Of a stretch of 18,426 bases of DNA, positions 7,823-14,833 are shown piece after piece. The stretch covers positions 1 through 18,426 of the forward strand of contig CAZIKN010000110.1 in NCBI GenBank assembly GCA_964539805.1, given 5' to 3'. A program made the position numbers and the translations under genes. The stretch is from M3007 sp964539805 (lineage in GTDB: Bacteria > Bacteroidota > Bacteroidia > Chitinophagales > Saprospiraceae). The stretch's first letter is position 1. Each line of letters starts with the position of its first letter. Below the pieces are notes generated by a model. The model saw only the letters and a program-made list of their open reading frames with translations, did no database searches and was not told the DNA's origin.

Positions 7823-8605
7823 ATGAAAAAATTATGTCTTGTATTTTTAATGGCCCTTTTGCTCAATGGTTGTGAAAAAGGAGAAACAATTACCCTTCAA
7901 GAAGGGCAGGACCTGTGCCCGATTAATTGGTTTACTGCCAAATGGCAAAGCGGAGGAGCCTGCAACGCCTTTGATATAAAATCGGAGAGCGGCCAGTTAA
8001 GGGTGTCCGCTAACAATTACCAGACAGGTTTTTTGTTGATCGTACCGGGTGATAACCGCCTGGGATCGGGCAATGCCTATCAGGCATTGGGCAATTTCAA
8101 GACCAAACTGTCCTTTTCCCCAAAAAATGTACAAACAGGCTCGGCCTTAAGTTATTATCTTTGTAATACCACAAGCAGTTTTGATTTCTTTGATGGAGCA
8201 TTCGAGGATAGTCCACACGGGATTACGATCAGCAAAGACCAAAACGGCTATGATATTGAATTGGTAAATGGTATCGCGCCCAGTTCAAGTCAGTTGTTGA
8301 ATGATGTAGCCAATTTGTGGCGTGCCGAATTTAGCATAGAGCGAAAGGAGGCCGGTAACAACAGCCAGATTGTGATCAAAGCAGAAGCTTTTGACGAAAA
8401 TGGCAAGTTGTTGAAGTCCGCCAGCATGGAAGCCCCTTCTAATTTGGTCATTTATTTGCCGCAAATAAAATTCCATCATGCCACATCCTCCACAACGGAC
8501 TGCCTTGCCGGAGAATGGCTCCTTGATCGTTTTGACTATTCGGATGACAGCGATAGCAAGATTATCTCGGATGATTTTGATTGTAATACGGTATTGTCTT
8601 TATAA
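7823..8605 (+). CDS. Putative lipoprotein of unknown function
   Basis: This 260-residue protein starts with MKKLCLVFLMALLLNGC, a short lipoprotein signal with C17 as the likely lipidated residue. The mature part alternates hydrophobic and polar residues (LRVSANNYQTGFLLIVPG, FKTKLSFSP, GYDIELVNGIAP, SQIVIKAEAFDENGKLL), which suggests a mostly beta fold of the jelly-roll or concanavalin kind. That is a guess from pattern, and I recognise no named family. It contains further cysteines (for example in DLCPINW and GGACNAF, and near the C-terminus). It stands alone, 176 bp after the PorE-like gene and 67 bp before the sigma factor gene on the same strand, so cotranscription with the sigma operon is possible. 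No catalytic motif is visible. Confidence 0.75.
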   Translation: MKKLCLVFLMALLLNGCEKGETITLQEGQDLCPINWFTAKWQSGGACNAFDIKSESGQLRVSANNYQTGFLLIVPGDNRLGSGNAYQALGNFKTKLSFSPKNVQTGSALSYYLCNTTSSFDFFDGAFEDSPHGITISKDQNGYDIELVNGIAPSSSQLLNDVANLWRAEFSIERKEAGNNSQIVIKAEAFDENGKLLKSASMEAPSNLVIYLPQIKFHHATSSTTDCLAGEWLLDRFDYSDDSDSKIISDDFDCNTVLSL

Positions 8606-8672
8606 AAAGTGATCCATCATGTGTTGGTTTTTACCCATCTAATCCATTCACCGTACACCACCTCTTCTATAT

Positions 8673-9248
8673 ATGAACAGCGAAAAACGACCGCCAACAC
8701 CCGATGACATCCTTGAAGGATGTATCCGGGGCGACCGAAGAGCCATGGAGCTGTTTTACAAAAAGCATTATTCCAGCTTATATCCCGTGGCTGCCCGCTA
8801 TGCGCGTGACGAACTGGAAACCCGTGAAATCCTCAACACGGCCATGTTGAAGATATTCCAGGCATTGCCCTTCTATCAGCCCGATCGTCCCATTCTGCCC
8901 TGGATGAAAACGATCCTTATCCATACCGCCTTAGATAGTGTCCGTTCGCAGTTTCGGCGCAACCCGACCAGTGAACTCGAATTGGCCAACGAGGTGTACG
9001 TGGATGACCATTTCAGCGACGTGATGGATGCCGAAACCATGCAGTTTTTACTGCGCCAGCTTAGCGAGGACAGCCGAACGGTGCTGCTGCTTTTTGCCGT
9101 TGAAGGTTATAGCCATCAGGAAATAGCCGAACAATTAAACATTACCGAAAATAATTCACGCTGGCGCCTGCACCAGGCCCGTCGGCAGTTTATTAAAATA
9201 TTAGAACAGCATGAACATGAAAAAAAGTCTAGACCAGCTGTTGCGTGA
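8673..9248 (+). CDS. ECF-type RNA polymerase sigma factor
   Basis: This 191-residue sigma-70-family protein has only regions 2 and 4, as in ECF sigma factors. Region 2 spans about residues 15-98 (GDRRAMELFYKKHYSSLYPVAARYARDELETREIL, then LPWMKTILIHTALDSVRSQFRR). Region 4 spans about 124-178, with the helix-turn-helix in YSHQEIAEQLNITENNSRWRLHQARRQF. It should direct RNA polymerase to a small regulon. The gene overlaps the next one by 38 bp, pointing to translational coupling, and that product is the natural candidate for its anti-sigma or membrane partner. Its own promoter is not evident in the short 67-bp upstream gap. The target genes cannot be told from this window. The adjacent SusC lacks the transducer domain that would link it to this sigma. 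Confidence 0.93.
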   Translation: MNSEKRPPTPDDILEGCIRGDRRAMELFYKKHYSSLYPVAARYARDELETREILNTAMLKIFQALPFYQPDRPILPWMKTILIHTALDSVRSQFRRNPTSELELANEVYVDDHFSDVMDAETMQFLLRQLSEDSRTVLLLFAVEGYSHQEIAEQLNITENNSRWRLHQARRQFIKILEQHEHEKKSRPAVA

Positions 9249-10809
9249 TTCCCTGGATCAAGCTCAGCAACTACCGCCGGTAGATGATTTCTGGCAGGAC
9301 TTTGCCCAACGCCTCGATGGCAATGGCACAGAAGGCCGCGCAAACGATGCAGCTCCGGCACCACAAACCACGGTGCCGGAAGCCCCCCTGCCAACGGCTT
9401 CAGGCAACTCATCTGCTGTTAAATCATGGATGGTCATTGGTGCCGCAGTGGCAGGATTGGCACTGCTTCGCTTTGCTGTAAAGCCCGATGCTTTGACACA
9501 GGAAGCAATACTGCCCCCTTCTGGCATGGTACAAAGTAGCCCCGTCCCCAATGCTCCGGAACAAAAAGATAAGGCCGCCACGCTCAGCCTATATCCCTCC
9601 CTAACACCACAAACAGATGCTATCGGTTCAAACAGCTCTACACCACAAGTCCAAATCCCTCAAATCTCCTCAACGGCCTCTGCCCGCCCCAAAAACATCG
9701 TTCGGCATAAGTCTGCTGAACCGTTTTCGGACAATCAAAACAATATCAACACTTTCGGTAAAAGCACTAAAGGTGATGATCGTCAGAATTTTGCAAAAGG
9801 GAGGTCAAAATTAGGGGCCAATCCCGCAGCTGCTCCAATTGAGGATGTTAGCCCTGATCCAGATAGCCCTGTAAAAACAGATCAAAAAGCCGCACCCAAT
9901 ACCGGTAAAAAACAGCCGGCAGCGCAACAACCTGAAAGTGTAAAACCCCAGAACGGGCCAAAAGCAGATCAGGCGAATGCTCCAAATTTGCCTGAAAACG
10001 CAGCTCCCGTACAAGAAAGCACAACGGCTGCTTCTGGCGGAAATGACAAGGCAAAAGAAGAGGTAGCCGAATCAGTCGAGCCAGCACCCAAGCTTGGCCG
10101 GCAATGGCAAGTGCCAGACCTGGGCCGCCGCGAATGGTCTGGTTTTGACGCTGAAAAACAAGTGCCCGATTTTTCAAAGCTTGCAGCAAAAGAAAAAGTA
10201 CATGGCAAAGCAAATCCTCTGACGGCCTATGCTTTCTTGGGAACCGAGCCATTTTATTCACAGCGTTACCAGCCCAATGTGTTCCAATTGCTTAGCGTGG
10301 GTATGGGCTTACAACGGCCTATGCGCAATGACTGGGCAATAAGAGCCGAGGCTTTCTTCCTCCAAACGGAAGGGCTGCCCGTATCCGTGACACAAACCAC
10401 TATTATTGATCCTGATGGCAAGCGGACAACGGAAGAAAGAATAGTGGATGTTTACCGTATGAATCGCCTTGCCCTTAACCTTTCCGCAGTTAAACGAATA
10501 GGCAGTGTATCCTTGCTTGGTGGATTGAGTCTTGGTCGCTGGGTTTCAGGCCAGGTTTATGAGTCCTTTTCCTCAAAATCAGAAATTTTTGGCGGAACCA
10601 GCTCGGGATACAGCTCTGGCGGAGGCCCATTGCCCTCGGATTATTTCAATCAAAATTACCTCGGCCTCAAATTGGGCGTGGAAATCAATCCTTTTGATTC
10701 CAGATGGCTTGCCGGTGCCAGTTTTTACCAACAGGCAAATGACCTGACCCGCTCTGCACGCTGGACAGCCAATCAGGACTTTATGCTGTATGTGGGGTGG
10801 AAGTTTTAA
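9211..10809 (+). CDS. Sigma-coupled membrane protein: TM helix, disordered linker, barrel-like C-terminus
   Basis: This 532-residue protein has no named family I can assign as a whole. Residues 1-72 are a short polar segment (SLDQLLRDSLDQAQQLPPVDDFWQDFAQRL), likely cytoplasmic. Residues 73-90 form one hydrophobic helix (WMVIGAAVAGLALLRFAV). Residues 91 to about 330 are Pro/Ala/Gln/Asn-rich and almost certainly disordered. Residues from about 335 to 532 show alternating strands and end in FMLYVGWKF, an aromatic C-terminus like that of outer-membrane barrels. The frame overlaps the sigma gene by 38 bp (32 bp if the second ATG at 9217 is used), so the two are coupled. I infer an anti-sigma-like cytoplasmic tail joined across the periplasm to an outer-membrane domain. 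The N-terminus lacks a recognisable zinc-binding anti-sigma motif, so that role is unproven. Confidence 0.82.
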   Translation: MNMKKSLDQLLRDSLDQAQQLPPVDDFWQDFAQRLDGNGTEGRANDAAPAPQTTVPEAPLPTASGNSSAVKSWMVIGAAVAGLALLRFAVKPDALTQEAILPPSGMVQSSPVPNAPEQKDKAATLSLYPSLTPQTDAIGSNSSTPQVQIPQISSTASARPKNIVRHKSAEPFSDNQNNINTFGKSTKGDDRQNFAKGRSKLGANPAAAPIEDVSPDPDSPVKTDQKAAPNTGKKQPAAQQPESVKPQNGPKADQANAPNLPENAAPVQESTTAASGGNDKAKEEVAESVEPAPKLGRQWQVPDLGRREWSGFDAEKQVPDFSKLAAKEKVHGKANPLTAYAFLGTEPFYSQRYQPNVFQLLSVGMGLQRPMRNDWAIRAEAFFLQTEGLPVSVTQTTIIDPDGKRTTEERIVDVYRMNRLALNLSAVKRIGSVSLLGGLSLGRWVSGQVYESFSSKSEIFGGTSSGYSSGGGPLPSDYFNQNYLGLKLGVEINPFDSRWLAGASFYQQANDLTRSARWTANQDFMLYVGWKF

Positions 10810-10810
10810 C

Positions 10811-10878
10811 CCCCTCAACCCACGGTTTCAACCGTGGGTGCCCCGGCCGGCCCACAGTTGAAACCGTGGGTTGAGGGG
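10811..10878. repeat. REPIN-like inverted pair of the second hairpin family
   Basis: Two 28-nt arms (10811-10838 and 10851-10878) are inverted copies with one mismatch, separated by 12 bp that include the palindrome CCGGCCGG. Each arm contains a hairpin, CCCACGGTTTCAACCGTGGG or its complement with one altered base (10851-10870), plus a CCCCTCAA or TTGAGGGG extension. It starts one base after the stop codon of the upstream gene and lies between convergent genes, so it could end transcription from both sides. Confidence 0.8.
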
Positions 10879-10928
10879 TGGATCACAAACCCACGGTTGA
10901 AACCGTGGGTTGAGGGGTGGATCACAAA
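10851..10928. repeat. Two tandem 39-bp hairpin units overlapping the crtB stop
   Basis: A 39-bp unit occurs at 10851-10889 and again at 10890-10928, differing at one base. Each holds a CCCAC(A/G)GTTGAAACCGTGGG hairpin followed by TTGAGGGGTGGATCACAAA. The TCA in the second GGATCACAAA (10922-10924) is the complement of the TGA stop codon of the minus-strand phytoene synthase gene, so the repeat supplies that stop. Confidence 0.85.
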
Positions 10929-11764
10929 AAATTCAGCTGGTGCCTTACCGCCGAGCTAAACAATAAATACATCTTGTGCTTATCCGATACCCGGATGCGC
11001 TCCCTGGCTACACGCTGGGCGGGCGCATTTTTTATTTTGGCAAATAGTTGGGTGTAATACTTGTAAGCCAAATACACCCCGAAACGGGAGCCGTCGGGCA
11101 GGCGGCGTATGCCATCGAGGGCAGCGGCAAAGTCGGCCTCGATGTCGTCTTCAATGGCTTGTTTGGCAGCTGGGTTAAAGTTGTTGAAATCCACATCAGG
11201 AAAATAGACTCTCCCCCTTTCATCATAATCGCTTTTGATATCGCGCAGGAAATTGATCTTTTGAAATGCCGCGCCGAGGCTGCAGGCCGGGGCTTTTAGG
11301 CTTTCGTAGCGTTCGCGGTCATTTTCGCAGAACACACGCAGGCACATGAGGCCCACCACCTCGGCAGAGCCGTATATATAGGTATTGTATCCTTTTGTAT
11401 CGTACGCATACTCGTGCAGGTCCATTTCCATGCTGTCCAAAAAGGCATCAATGAGTTCGCGCTCTATGCCATATTGGTGCACCACTTGTTGAAAGGAATG
11501 CAGTACGGGATTGAGGCTGATGCCCTCCTCAATAGCCTTGTAGGTATCCTCCCGGAAACGCGCCAACAGTTCGGCCTTTTGATAATCATGGAAGGTATCC
11601 ACGATTTCGTCGGCAAAGCGGACAAAACCATAAATGCCATAAATCGGCCCACGGAAGCGCGGGTGGAATAAGCGAATACCCATCGAAAAGGAGGTGGAAT
11701 ACCGGTTGGTGATGAGTTTGCTGCATTCTGAGCAGGTGCTGTGGTACAATTTTAAATGATTCAT
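10922..11764 (-). CDS. crtB: Phytoene synthase, squalene/phytoene synthase family
   Basis: This 280-residue enzyme would join two geranylgeranyl diphosphates to make phytoene, the first committed step of carotenoid synthesis. Both aspartate-rich motifs for magnesium-diphosphate binding are present: DEIVD near residues 52-56 in RFADEIVDTFHD, and DIKSD near 174-178 in NFLRDIKSDYDERGRVYFP. Length and motif order are normal for the family. I place the start at the ATG at 11764; an in-frame TTG two codons upstream (11770) is possible but less likely. It follows the desaturase gene by 63 bp on the same strand and is almost certainly cotranscribed with it. Its stop codon lies inside a repeat unit. 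Squalene-type relatives such as HpnC/HpnD are the main alternative, but the desaturase neighbour favours phytoene. Confidence 0.92.
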   Translation of the reverse strand: MNHLKLYHSTCSECSKLITNRYSTSFSMGIRLFHPRFRGPIYGIYGFVRFADEIVDTFHDYQKAELLARFREDTYKAIEEGISLNPVLHSFQQVVHQYGIERELIDAFLDSMEMDLHEYAYDTKGYNTYIYGSAEVVGLMCLRVFCENDRERYESLKAPACSLGAAFQKINFLRDIKSDYDERGRVYFPDVDFNNFNPAAKQAIEDDIEADFAAALDGIRRLPDGSRFGVYLAYKYYTQLFAKIKNAPAQRVARERIRVSDKHKMYLLFSSAVRHQLNFL

Positions 11765-11827
11765 AATCAAGAGTTGCTGTATGTTCCGAGCGAGTTTCGG
11801 GATTGTTTGTGTTGTGTTGTTGTAGGG

Positions 11828-13303
11828 CTACTTAATGGTGTTGGCGATCAACTTGGCCACCACCTGCCCGCTGATGAGCGATGGTGGTACCCCGGGGCCT
11901 GGCACGGTCAATTGGCCGGTATAAAACAGGTTTTTGATGTGCCGATTGCGCATGCGCGGTTTTAGAAAAGCCGTTTGAAGCAAGGTATTGGCCAAGCCGT
12001 AGGCATTGCCCTTAAAAGCATGATAATCTGCGACAAAATCCGCGTGAGCATAATCACGCCGATACACCACGTGCTCACGGATTTTTTGTTGCGTAAGGTG
12101 CTCTAAGCGGTCCATAATCAGTTGATAATAGCGTTCGCGCACTTCGGGGCTATCTTCCAGGCCGGGTGCCACGGGTATGAGCAGAAACAGGTTTTCGCAG
12201 CCTTCCGGGGCCACGCTTGCATCTGTTTTGGAGGGTGCGCTAACGTAAAACAGCGGGCGTTTGGGCCATTCCGGGCGGTCGTATATTTCCTGAGCATGCT
12301 GGTTAAAATCTTCATCAAAGAACAGGTTGTGGTGCTGCAGGCGATCCAATCTTTTATTCACACCTATATAATACAACAGAGAGGAAGGGGCCATGGTGCG
12401 CTTATCCCAATAGGCAGGCGTGTAGTTTCTTTGTGATTTATCCAGCACTTGTGTATCCAAGTGGTGGTAATCCGCTCCTCCCACTACTACATCAGCCTCA
12501 AAAGCCCTGCCCTGTTTGGTGCGAACCTTTTTTGCCCATCCATCAGAAGTTTCTATTTTGGATACTTCCTGCTCGGTCTCTATTTGTACGCCAAGGCTTT
12601 GGGCCAATCGGACCATACCTTCCACGATCTTGTACATGCCACCCTGTGGGTACCAGGTGCCCAATGACAAATCGGCATAGTTCATCAGACTGTACAACGC
12701 TGGTGTGTTTTGTGGAGTAGCGCCCAAAAAGAGCACGGGAAACTCCAGCAGTTGGATCAATTTTTCGTTTTTGAACAAGCTGCGCACGTGCCTTGACATA
12801 GAGGTGAACATCTGCAGGCGAAACATACTGCTCACAATGCGCCAATCCGCAAACTCAAAGATGCTAAGGCTGGGCTTGTGCACAAACTCGCTCATGCCCA
12901 CACGGTACTTATATTCGGCCTCGGCCAAAAACTTGCGTAAATGGGCACTGCTACCCGGCTCTATCTGTTCAAACATGCGCTCCAATGCCTGCATATCCGC
13001 TGGCACATCTAAGCGGTCATTGGGGCCAAACCACACTACATACGAGGGATCCAAGCGCTTTAGTTCATAGTAGTCGGAAACTTTTTTACCAAATCGGGCA
13101 AAAAATTGTTCAAAGACATCAGGCATCCAATACCAGGAAGGGCCCATATCAAATACAAATCCTTCTGCCTCAAATTGCCTTGCACGGCCGCCCAAACTGG
13201 GATTTTTTTCTAAAATGGTGACCTCATAACCATCAGCCGCGAGATTGCAAGCCGCCGAAAGGCCAGCAAAACCAGAGCCAATTACCACTACTTTTTTGCG
13301 CAT
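11828..13303 (-). CDS. crtI: Phytoene desaturase family oxidoreductase
   Basis: This 491-residue FAD-dependent desaturase introduces conjugated double bonds into phytoene, giving lycopene or a related coloured carotenoid. The N-terminus carries the dinucleotide-binding motif VVVIGSGFAGLSAACNLAADGYEVTILEKNPSLGGRA (about residues 5-41). The C-terminus carries the bacterial-type desaturase signature NLFYTGQLTVPGPGVPPSLISGQVVAKLI. The length is typical of CrtI. It is the first gene of a two-gene minus-strand operon with the phytoene synthase. No cyclase, hydroxylase or ketolase gene lies in the window, so the end product cannot be deduced, and other carotenoid desaturase or isomerase subfamilies (CrtN- or CrtD-like) remain possible. 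A TAAATTTG promoter element lies about 60 bp upstream of the ATG. Confidence 0.93.
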   Translation of the reverse strand: MRKKVVVIGSGFAGLSAACNLAADGYEVTILEKNPSLGGRARQFEAEGFVFDMGPSWYWMPDVFEQFFARFGKKVSDYYELKRLDPSYVVWFGPNDRLDVPADMQALERMFEQIEPGSSAHLRKFLAEAEYKYRVGMSEFVHKPSLSIFEFADWRIVSSMFRLQMFTSMSRHVRSLFKNEKLIQLLEFPVLFLGATPQNTPALYSLMNYADLSLGTWYPQGGMYKIVEGMVRLAQSLGVQIETEQEVSKIETSDGWAKKVRTKQGRAFEADVVVGGADYHHLDTQVLDKSQRNYTPAYWDKRTMAPSSLLYYIGVNKRLDRLQHHNLFFDEDFNQHAQEIYDRPEWPKRPLFYVSAPSKTDASVAPEGCENLFLLIPVAPGLEDSPEVRERYYQLIMDRLEHLTQQKIREHVVYRRDYAHADFVADYHAFKGNAYGLANTLLQTAFLKPRMRNRHIKNLFYTGQLTVPGPGVPPSLISGQVVAKLIANTIK

Positions 13304-13362
13304 AATTTGTGATTAATAAGGTGCAAGAACAGATGTTTTTTACATTTTGTTTAATGATTTTG

Positions 13363-13388
13363 CAAATTTAGGCATTTTTATTAAACAA
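13363..13388 (-). promoter_or_regulatory. Candidate promoter of the carotenoid operon
   Basis: On the minus strand TAAATTTG (13363-13370) is a perfect match to the Bacteroidota -7 consensus TAnnTTTG and lies about 60 bp upstream of the crtI ATG. A TTG (13386-13388) lies 15 bp further upstream, somewhat closer than the usual -33 spacing. The region is AT-rich and lies between divergent genes. Confidence 0.5.
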
Positions 13389-13456
13389 AAACCGAATTGA
13401 TCGCTGCTGAGCCTTGCCCATAGTATCAATACGCTAAGTTGTTGTTTACAAGTTCC

Positions 13457-13490
13457 TTGATAAAAAATCTCCTGGTTTGCGCTAATTTTA
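13457..13490 (+). promoter_or_regulatory. Weak candidate promoter of the SGNH hydrolase gene
   Basis: TTG (13457-13459) and TAATTTTA (13483-13490) lie 23 bp apart, with the latter about 18 bp before the start codon. The -7 element misses the final G of the TAnnTTTG consensus, so the assignment is tentative and the leader would be very short. Confidence 0.3.
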
Positions 13491-13508
13491 CAAGCTAAAT
13501 TAATTGCC

Positions 13509-14579
13509 ATGACTGACCACACAGCATCTTTCCGAGGCAGAAAGCCTTGGGTGCTTTATTTGAGTGCACTGGTTTTTAGCCTGTTGCTTGTTTTTATTTT
13601 GGGTGAAATCATTTTGCGTTTGTTCCCAATATTGATAGCGGACCCACCCGCTACTCCCCCTTACAACTATCGCGTGCCACATGAAAAAGTAGGTTGGGTA
13701 GTTCAGGAGGGTTATCGTTATGACGGCGAGCTGCATGACTTCAAAAACAACAAATATCCGCTTCATCTTTCTTTTGGTAAATACGGCTTCCGGAAATGGG
13801 GCGACACATCCAGCACCCGGAAAAAAGTGCTTTTTATCGGCGATTCCTACACGGCCTGTGCCCAAACATCAGATGATAAGGTTTTTTACAAAGTTTTGGG
13901 CGATTCGCTACCCATTGAGGTGTTTGCGTATGGCGCTGCTGGTTTCAGCAACACACAGGAATGGATGATTGCCGAAGCGTATATCAAAACAATCAAACCT
14001 GATTTGGTGGTTTGGCAATTGTGTTGCAATGATTTTATTGACAACAATTGGCGGCTCGAAGCGGAAGCGGGCTATCAGGTGCGGGTACTTCGCCCTTATA
14101 CCATGGAAGATGGCAGCATTAGTTATCATATAGCTGAGCGTTGGCCCCGCAATATAAAGAAATATTCCCATTTTTTGTACTTTGTTGCCAAAAGAATTGG
14201 GCAATGGCGAGGTACTTTTGACCAAGCTCCTGCGGAGTCAGCGGAAAAACGCATCGCGGAACAAAACTTAGCCTACGAGCCTTTTGCACAGAGTGTACGC
14301 ATGACGGATGCCGTGTTCAAAAAAATAAAAGCCCTGTTGCCCGCACAGACCAAACTGCTCATGTTTGACGCCGATGGTTTTGGCCCGCAGTATGATCATT
14401 TTATGCGGCTGTGTGCCGAAAATAACATCCCTTTTGCCGATGGCCTTGATTATTTCGTTCGGGAAGCTGAGCTCGCAGGTGAATGCACGCGCAGTGACGA
14501 CGGATACCACTGGAATGACCGTGGCAACCAACTTGTCGCCGCGTTTTTGAGGAAAGAAATCGAAACTTTGCTCAAATAA
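13509..14579 (+). CDS. Membrane-anchored SGNH/GDSL-family hydrolase
   Basis: This 356-residue protein has one N-terminal transmembrane helix (about residues 14-36, VLYLSALVFSLLLVFILGEIILR), placing its catalytic domain in the periplasm. The SGNH blocks are readable: block I IGDSYT with the nucleophile S113, block II AYGAAGFSN (about 140-147), block III CCNDF with N174, and block V D331-G-Y-H334 in DDGYHWNDRGNQ. Family members are esterases, lipases or carbohydrate O-acyl-esterases/transferases, and the substrate here is not predictable. The gene is divergent from the carotenoid operon with a 205-bp shared upstream region, and 254 bp separate it from the pyrophosphatase gene. An acyl-transfer role on envelope glycans would be plausible but is inference. 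Confidence 0.88.
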   Translation: MTDHTASFRGRKPWVLYLSALVFSLLLVFILGEIILRLFPILIADPPATPPYNYRVPHEKVGWVVQEGYRYDGELHDFKNNKYPLHLSFGKYGFRKWGDTSSTRKKVLFIGDSYTACAQTSDDKVFYKVLGDSLPIEVFAYGAAGFSNTQEWMIAEAYIKTIKPDLVVWQLCCNDFIDNNWRLEAEAGYQVRVLRPYTMEDGSISYHIAERWPRNIKKYSHFLYFVAKRIGQWRGTFDQAPAESAEKRIAEQNLAYEPFAQSVRMTDAVFKKIKALLPAQTKLLMFDADGFGPQYDHFMRLCAENNIPFADGLDYFVREAELAGECTRSDDGYHWNDRGNQLVAAFLRKEIETLLK

Positions 14580-14744
14580 AGGTATGCTTGTTCTCCATCA
14601 GATGCGGATCGAGATATGCAAGGAATCAATCGTCTTTTGAAGTACGTTCAATAAGGTAATGGAAGTAGCTTTGTTCTTCCAATTTACCGCTTTTGAATTC
14701 TTTTTTATTTTCTGTAGAAATATCACCAAAAGTAACACTTAATT

Positions 14745-14777
14745 TTGAACAAAAAATACAAAATCTAACTACTTTTG
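14745..14777 (+). promoter_or_regulatory. Candidate promoter of the membrane pyrophosphatase gene
   Basis: TACTTTTG (14770-14777) matches the TAnnTTTG -7 consensus, with a TTTG-type -33 element 22 bp upstream (TTG at 14745-14747). The start codon is at 14834, giving a leader of about 50 nt. A second TAATTTTG (14740-14747) overlaps the -33 position and could serve as an alternative -7. Confidence 0.5.
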
Positions 14778-14833
14778 CCGCCGTTTTTTAAAACGAGACC
14801 AATTTTTTCACTAAAACATAAATCAGGGACTGC

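Noticed and set aside
850..9248. Regulation of the SusC/SusD pair by the nearby ECF sigma factor as a classic transducer system
   Set aside because: The SusC protein lacks the N-terminal STN signalling domain, and the sigma and SusC genes are separated by several unrelated genes.
9116..10261. Several opposite-strand frames under the sigma and membrane-protein genes
   Set aside because: They are shadows of the plus-strand genes, have no family motifs, and would overlap entirely with well-supported coding sequence.
11765..11770. TTG start two codons upstream for crtB
   Set aside because: An ATG follows at 11764, no ribosome binding site favours the TTG, and the extra residues are not needed by the family.
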